A stretch of DNA of 64,000 nucleotides from Desmodus rotundus (taxonomy: Eukaryota; Chordata; Mammalia; Chiroptera; Phyllostomidae), in contig NC_071389.1 in NCBI RefSeq assembly GCF_022682495.2, forward strand, positions 62,084,239-62,148,238, given 5' to 3'. A model generated the notes under the pieces. The model saw only the letters and a program-made list of their open reading frames with translations, was not told where the DNA came from and ran no database searches. A program made the position numbers and the translations under genes. This document shows positions 58,158-64,000 of the stretch, piece after piece; the first letter of the stretch is position 1, and each line of letters opens with the position of its first letter.

Positions 58158-59396
58158 CCCTTAATTCCTTCATCTTTTTCACTCAGTCCACCAAACTCCC
58201 TCCCACCTGGCAAATCAATGTGTTCTCTGTACCTATTAGTCTGTCTCTGTTTACTTGTTTGGATTCCACACTTAAGTTAAATTATATGGTATTTGTTTTT
58301 TTTCTGACTGACTTATTTCACCTAGCATAATACCCTCCAGGTCCATCTATGTTGTTGCAGATGGTAAGATTTCATTCCTTTTTAGGCTGAGTAATAGCCC
58401 ACTGTGTATATGTACCACCACTTTTTTATTCACTTGTCTATTGATGGACACTCACTTTCCTTTCATATCTTGTCTATTGGAAATAATGCTGTAATTAACA
58501 TAGAAATGCACATATCTCTCCAAATTAGTGTTTTGAATTTCTTCAGATATATACCCAGAAGTAGAATTGCTGGGCCATAAGGTAGTTCCATTTTTAATTT
58601 TTGAGGACTCTCCATGCTGTTTCCCACACTGGCTGCACAAATCTGCATTCCCACCAACAGTGTACGTGGGTTCTCTTTTCTCCACATCCTCACCGACACT
58701 TGCTGTTTGTTGATTTATTCATAATAGTCATTTGACCAATGTTAGGTGATATCTCATTATGGTTTTAATTTGCATTTCTCTAACGTCTATTGGCCATTTG
58801 TATGTCTTGTTTGTATGAGAAATGTGTATTCAGGTCCTCTGCACCTTTTTTTAAATTAGATATTTTTGGTGTTGGGTTGTACGAGTTCTTTATGAATTTC
58901 AAATATTAATTCCTTCTCAGATGTATCATTGGTGAATATCTTATTCCATTCTGTAGGTCATCTTTTCATTTTATTGATGGTTTCCTTTGCTATGCAAAAG
59001 CTTTTTAGTTTGACATAGTCCCATTTATTTTTTTCTTTTGTTTCCCTTGCCTGAGAAGATATATCCAAAAATATATTGCTAAGAGCAATGTCAAAGAGTT
59101 TGCTGCCTGTATTTTCTTCTAGGAGTTTTATGGTTTCAGATCTTAATTTAAGTCTTTAATCCACTTTGCGTTTGTTTTTGTATATGTTGTAAGAAAGTGG
59201 TCTAGCTTCATTTTTTTGCATGTATCTGTCCAGTTTTCCCAAGACCGTTTATTGAAGAAACTGTCTTTACCTTGTTGTATATTCTTGCCTCCTTTATCAC
59301 ATATTGACCATGTAGGTGGGGGGTTATTTCAGGGATCTCTATGCTGTTCCGTTGATCTATGTGTCTCTTTTTATACCAGTACCTGTAATGGTTAAT
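58158..59396 (-). mobile_element. L1 3' end in antisense
   Basis: 'acctagcataataccctcca', 'atacccagaagtagaattgc', 'atgctgtttcccacactggc', 'gtcattgaccaat'-like and 'tcttcataaagaactcgtac'-complement patterns mark the complement of L1 ORF2 end and 3' UTR over 1.2 kb. Frames are broken. Confidence 0.85.
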
Positions 59397-59880
59397 TATA
59401 TGTGTCAATTTTTACTGGACAGAGGGTGCCCAGATTAAGAATTATTTCTTGGTGTTGCTGTGAGGATGTTTCTGGATGAGACTGGCATTTGAATCAGTGA
59501 ACTCCATAAACTGCTCTCCCCCATGTGGTGGCCATCATTTAATCCATTGAGAGTCTGAATAGAACAAAAGTCAGAGCAAGAAAAAATTTGCACCTGCTTG
59601 AACTGGAACAACTTAGTCCTGTGACTCCTGGACTGGGTTTGAAACCATTGGCTCCCCTGGTCCTCAGGCCTTTGGACTTAACGCAATTACAATGTTGGAT
59701 TTCCTGGGTCTCCAGATTGCAGAGAGCAGATCATGGGACTTCTTAACTTCCATGTGAGTCAATCTGTCACAGTAAATCTCCATATAATATATCAATAAAA
59801 TGTATTATTGATATTATATAAATATATATTGTTATAAAAATCTCTCTGTTACTGGTTCTGTATCTCTGGAGAACTCTAAC
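59397..59880 (+). mobile_element. MER-type interspersed repeat
   Basis: 'tggttaattatatgtgtcaa', 'ggatgtttctggatgagact', 'aggcctttggacttaacgca', 'tcctgggtctccagattgca', 'ctgtatctctggagaactct' match a very common mammalian element. I cannot fix its name or class. The SINE at 59881-60057 inserted in or next to its end. Confidence 0.65.
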
Positions 59881-60057
59881 TTTTTCTTTTTAATCCTCAC
59901 CCAAGGATATGTTCACTGAGAGATAGGACATGAGGGAGAGAAACGTTGATGTGAGAGAAACATTGGTTCCTCCTGTATGCACCCAGACTGGGGAGCGACC
60001 TGCAACCCTTTGGTCCATGGGATGATGCTTCAAGGAAGTGAGTCACCTTGCCAGGGC
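59881..60057 (-). mobile_element. Bat VES-type SINE, diverged
   Basis: Reverse complement, ending 'ccttgccagggc', with 'gagagaaacgttgatgtgag' and 'ctggggagcgacctgcaacc' inside. Weak flanking similarity (aactctaacttttt versus gactctatgtttt) is the only trace of a target duplication, in line with an older copy. Confidence 0.85.
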
Positions 60058-60439
60058 AGAGGACTCTATGTTTTGTTTTTATTACCCTAATTTTACAATG
60101 AAGAACCTGAAACAATAACACATAGAAAACATACCTCTAAATCACACAGCTGGTCCTCACAGCACTCAACTACTACATTATAATCCCTATGATTAAGTTG
60201 ATTAAAATAAGCTTTATATTTAATATTTCAGGAACACAAAACTTAAAGTAAGGTATTTCTATTATGTATATTTCTTAGGTATATCTAGGAAAATCATTTA
60301 TGTTTCTGAAATCAGTATTTGGTGGGGGGAACAGAAGGTATAGCATGTAGATGAAAGTTAGAGTATAAATTACAGTTTCTTTCATTAAGAAGCAACCTCT
60401 GATCTGTTTTTAAAACATTTCTGTTCCTCCATCAGTAAA

Positions 60440-61860
60440 TCAGACATCGTTGCCATAGCCCCATTTTTAAAAATTGTGGCAAAACACACACTAGAAAATT
60501 GGTCATTTTACTCATGTAAAGTGTATAACTCAGTTGCATTAAGTACATCTTAACTGCTGTGAAACCATCAGGACCACCCACCCATATCCAGAACTTTGTC
60601 ACATCCCAAACAGAAACTCTGAAGTCATTAAAAAGTAATTCCCCAATCCCACTCACTCAGCCTCTGGTAACCTCTGCTGTATTTTCTGTTTATGGATTTA
60701 TTTGTCTGTGGCACTCCATACAAGTGGAATCATAAAATATTTGTCCTTTTTTTGGTATGGCTTATTTAACATAGCATAATGTTTCAAGGTACATCAATGC
60801 TGTCACATGTATCAAAATGTTATTCCTTTTTAAGGCCAAATAACATTCCATTGCATGCACATACCACATTTATTTCAGTTCATCTGTTGATGCACATTTG
60901 AGTTCTCACCTTTTGGCTGTTCTGAATAATACCTCTTTAATCACTTGTGTGATTAAAACAAGTATCTGTTTGAGTCTCTTCTATCAATCCTGTTAGGCAT
61001 ATATACATGAAGTAGAATTTCTGAATCATATGGTAATTCTATGCTTATTTCTTGAGGACCTACCAAAGTATTTCCCAAAGTAGCTGCACCGTATTATATT
61101 CCCACCAGCAATGTACAGGGTTCCAATTTCTCCACATCTTCCCCAACACTTGTAATTTTTTCTTTCTTCTTCTTCCTCCTTCCTTCTCTTCCTTCTCCTT
61201 CCCCTTCTTTTTTGATAATAGTCATCCTAATGTATGTAAATTAGCATCTCAACTTGTTTTGATTTGCATTTTCTTGATGACTAGTGAAGTTGAGCATCTT
61301 TTCATTGTTAGCCTTTTATATATTTTCTTTGTAGACATGTCAAGTCCTCTGTCTGCTTTTTTAGTTGGGTTGCTTTTATTTGTTTTTATGAGTTGTTGGA
61401 GTTTTTTCTATATTGTGGATATTAATTGCTTACCGGATATATGATTTTCAAATATTTTCTCCCATCTGGAAGCTGTCTTTTCACTTCCTTGGGAATGTCC
61501 TTTGATGACAACAGTTTTTAATGTGACGTTTTACCTGTTTTTGTTGACTGTCTGTTGGTGTTGTACCTAAGAAGTCACTGCCGAATCCAATTCATGAAGT
61601 CCTTCTCCTATGTTTCTACCTAAGAATTTTATAGTTTCATCTCTTACATTTGAGACTTTGATCCATTTTATTTTTGTTTATGATTTAAGGTAAAGGTCCA
61701 ACTTCATTCTTTTCCATGTGAAAGTGCAGTTTTCCCAGCAGCTTTTGTTAAAACAAAGCAAAAACTACTGTTTTTCCATTGAATGATCTTCGCACCCTTG
61801 TTGAAACACAATCGACCATATATGGGAGTTTATTTTCGTGCCATGATCTCATTTTGTACT
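60440..61860 (-). mobile_element. Old L1 3' half in antisense
   Basis: 'taaaaattgtggcaaaacac', 'agtgtataactcagttgcat', 'catagcataatgtttcaagg', 'gcatgcacataccacattta', 'ttgatttgcattttcttgat' and 'gaccatatatgggagttta' run through the complement of an L1ME-type 3' UTR and ORF2. It ends shortly before the COL24A1 poly(A) site. Confidence 0.8.
61156..61213. repeat. CTT/CCT-rich simple repeat
   Basis: A pyrimidine tract of 'tttctttcttcttcttcctc' type inside the old L1; polypurine on the other strand. Confidence 0.8.
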
Positions 61861-62014
61861 GAGAGGAAATGAGCCCTACAATCCTTTTCCGGGTATGTAG
61901 CAGACACTTTCTAATAATGTAAACGAATACACTAGAGAAGGGCCATGCCAGAGGGCCTATAGTATATAATAAAAGGATACAGCAACAAAAGAAGAGAAAC
62001 AGATACCACCGAAA

Positions 62015-63349
62015 AAGATTTAAAGCACATTTTTATTGTAGATCGGTAAGTGTGGTTTGTTGTGGCTGAAGGTGTGTTTATAATGCATGTACAAGCTTTT
62101 CTATATACCAAAGGTATAATATTTTTCTTTTAATACTTAACTAACATTTTTCTGACAACGAGGAAAGTCTAAATTGGTTGAGCCTATTTTAAATGGCAAA
62201 AAAAATGTTCTTTTTCCCCCTGGATGTTGCTTTAACGACTAGTAAATTTAATTCATTTAGGTCCCAACACATCACGTTTAAGAACAGTGAAAGAAAATCA
62301 ATTAATACTACAAAACATGTAATTTCTATAAAGCAGAAATATAAAGTTTTTATAATTTAAAACAGCAGCAATTTCAAAAGATTTGCTGAATTAAAACTTT
62401 ACAAAATAATATATACACAAAGTATCATTCCAGATGATCATGGATTTTTAAAACTAGTATATAACAACACCAAAAATCCACCCCAAACCTACTACTGACG
62501 GAGCTGGCCCATAACAATTTTTACAACAACTTTTTGTTTAAAAATAAAACAAAAACAAAAGTAACCTCCCAATTCTCTTGTGCTTAAGCATGGGTTACAA
62601 TGTACTGGCTTTGATTCTGTAGCCACAAAGAGAATTTTCAAATAGAACAAAGGCTTCACATAAATAATGTCTTGTTATTAAGTATGTGACCAAACAAATT
62701 AAAATAAGTACCAACAACCCAAACAAATCTTGATGTATCCAGTACATACACTCTTAAAGAATGACAAAGACAAAAAAAAGAAATAAAATTGTCTATGAAA
62801 GCCATAAGCACCTTGTTTTAGAAAGAGCACCAAGCAACACGAAAAGGTAACACGTAAGAGGTAGTGTACCACCGGCTAGGATGTATATGCCCGCTGGGGA
62901 CCTGAATACAGTCAGTATTTGGGGAGATAAGACATAATAGACTGTGGTTTATAATTTTTAGACAGAAGCATTGCACTTTGGGGAGCATTAGCCAGTATTG
63001 CTCCATAGCGCTCTGCGCCTCCAGCTGTCTAACAGGTACTTTGCTCTCAGTCAAAAAATATAGGGTACCCTGAAGATCCATGTTTCAAAATCTTCAGTGC
63101 TAGGGAATTTTCTAAGAAAGCTCAGATCAACATAATTTTTAAAAGAATTAAATACTTTATCAATTATAGTCCTTTAAAAAATGACTTTTCTCCATCTTAG
63201 GAGGAAGTCTTTTCTTCCTGAGATTCTTTAAGAATTAGCCAATGCTTTTATTCCATGCCTTTCATAAAGAAACTATCATTCTGTTTATATTCATCCTTCT
63301 GCAGCAATTACCTGGCCAACAGCATGAATTCAGAACTAATTCAGAGACT
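62015..63349 (-). other. COL24A1: COL24A1 3' untranslated region
   Basis: About 1.3 kb follow the TAA stop at 63350 on the minus strand, free of the SINEs and young L1s that litter the neighbouring intergenic DNA. It ends at an AATAAA signal (62037-62032). The short open frame at 62818-63081 is incidental. The exact cleavage site is inferred, not seen. Confidence 0.75.
62032..62037 (-). terminator. COL24A1: AATAAA polyadenylation signal of COL24A1
   Basis: On the minus strand the sequence reads CTACAATAAAAATGTGC, a canonical poly(A) hexamer about 1.3 kb after the stop codon. Cleavage is expected 10-30 bases on, near 62010-62022. Confidence 0.7.
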
Positions 63350-63496
63350 TTAGAGAAAGCATACAGAACTGCTTTCAATGTAGTACTTCCGTTCAGCTTT
63401 GAGATGAGGAAGTTTTTGTACTTCAATTACTGGAAGTTGATTAGGGTCCAGGGTGTGAAAAAGGAATTTTGCCTTATGCCAGCTGCCATCCTGAAT
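63350..63496 (-). CDS. COL24A1: COL24A1 last coding exon (C-propeptide end)
   Basis: Collagen type XXIV alpha 1 is a fibrillar-type collagen; this exon is the end of its C-terminal (COLF1) propeptide, which drives chain trimerisation. The exon starts after the acceptor TTTACAG at 63496 in phase 0 and runs 49 codons to TAA at 63352-63350. It encodes IQDGSWHKAKFLFHTLDPNQ, then LPVIEVQKLPHLKAERKYYI, and ends SSSVCFL. The final Cys a few residues from the end is the usual fibrillar C-propeptide ending, and a ~147-base last coding exon is the usual size for fibrillar collagens. All upstream exons are right of the window. Confidence 0.93.
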   Translation of the reverse strand: MQDGSWHKAKFLFHTLDPNQLPVIEVQKLPHLKAERKYYIESSSVCFL

Positions 63497-63589
63497 CTGT
63501 AAAGTAAGAACAAAATGCTTCAACATGTAATTGTTTCTTCAGCAGTCATTCTCAGCAGACCACGTTTTCATAGACAATGTAGACTTATT

Positions 63590-63670
63590 TTAAGGATTAA
63601 AGAAATAAGTAGAAAGTATATAGAATAATGTCTGGCATAAAGTGCTCAATAAATGGTAACAGTTAGTGTG
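63590..63670 (+). repeat. MIR/L2-type SINE end
   Basis: 'taaggattaaagaaataagt', 'aatgtctggcataaagtgct' and 'caataaatggtaacagttag' are a MIR 3' end, in the COL24A1 intron just upstream of the last exon. Confidence 0.65.
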
Positions 63671-64000
63671 AATAATTGAAAACACGGACTTATTCCTTTC
63701 TTGAAATTGCATTGCGTGTTCTGATTTTTCAGTTTCGGAGGCTAAGGCTAGGCTTCTGCTTCTGTTGTCTGTGAATCATTGAACCAGGAATGAAATAGAA
63801 GGCTGCACATTGCCTAGTGTGATTAATACTCATCTGTTCTGTGTTCCTTTACTTGGGATTAATTCTTCAGGATGGGCTTTTTTCTTGGATGAAACGGAAT
63901 GAGTTATCTCAACCTCTCTTTACTTTAGGCAGAAAATAACCAGAATTGCTTCAGTCAGAAGTAAATTATAATTCTGTTGAATCATCTTTTAGGTTTCTTT
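63671..64000. other. COL24A1: COL24A1 intron, nothing recognised
   Basis: About 330 bases of intron to the edge of the window. I found no penultimate exon. Confidence 0.5.

Noticed and set aside
62818..63081. 87-codon minus-strand frame in the COL24A1 3' UTR
   Set aside because: It is downstream of the collagen stop in the 3' UTR with no recognised domain.
1..64000. CRISPR arrays, prokaryotic operons, rRNA or functional tRNA genes
   Set aside because: No regular spacer-repeat array, no ribosome-binding-site-led gene strings and no intact tRNA cloverleaf were found; the tRNA-like heads belong to VES SINEs.

Overview
The window reads as mammalian nuclear DNA, very probably from a bat. Six copies of a tRNA-derived SINE have the 'cctggctggtgtggctcagtgg'-type head seen in bat VES elements. 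Several L1 3' tails end in the 'actgtaactgaacaacaataaa' style. Older pan-mammalian repeats (MIR, L2, MER20, MER5A, L1M) fill most of the rest. There are no bacterial-style operons. The real genes are spliced, on the minus strand, with short exons in AT-rich introns. Repeat family names come from recall of consensus patterns, not from a database search.

Gene 1 is ZNHIT6 (BCD1), a box C/D snoRNP assembly factor. Eight coding exons were found by eye at 42890-42226, 41112-41047, 40952-40846, 40764-40679, 28967-28864, 9831-9763, 8355-8275 and 6849-6772. Every splice phase joins correctly, giving 418 complete codons with no internal stop. The last ~55 residues must lie beyond the left edge. A CpG-rich, TATA-less promoter region surrounds exon 1 (about 42690-43270).

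Gene 2 is COL24A1. Only its last coding exon (63496-63350) and 3' UTR (down to about 62015, AATAAA at 62037-62032) are inside the right edge. The order and shared orientation match the mammalian ZNHIT6-COL24A1 neighbourhood as I recall it (human 1p22).

Region by region: 1-6771 is ZNHIT6 intron 8. 6772-9831 holds exons 8 to 6. 9832-28863 is a long intron with MER20, MIR, L1M, a TA-flanked MITE, SINEs and an L1 nested in a MER20. 28864-28967 is exon 5. 29640-39590 is one old L1 broken by four later insertions, one of which carries a further insertion. 39965-42890 holds an L2 and exons 4 to 1. 43000-62000 is intergenic, with a probable ERV LTR, many L1 fragments in both orientations, and a perfect 42-bp inverted repeat inside an old L1. 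62015-64000 is the COL24A1 3' end.

I see no undescribed biological system. The most useful second-look items are the 42-bp perfect inverted repeat, the nested retroelement stack with two ORF2-less or ORF2-deleted L1 relatives, the array of 13 SUMO-type motifs in ZNHIT6, and two short open frames with acceptor-like left edges that I cannot assign.
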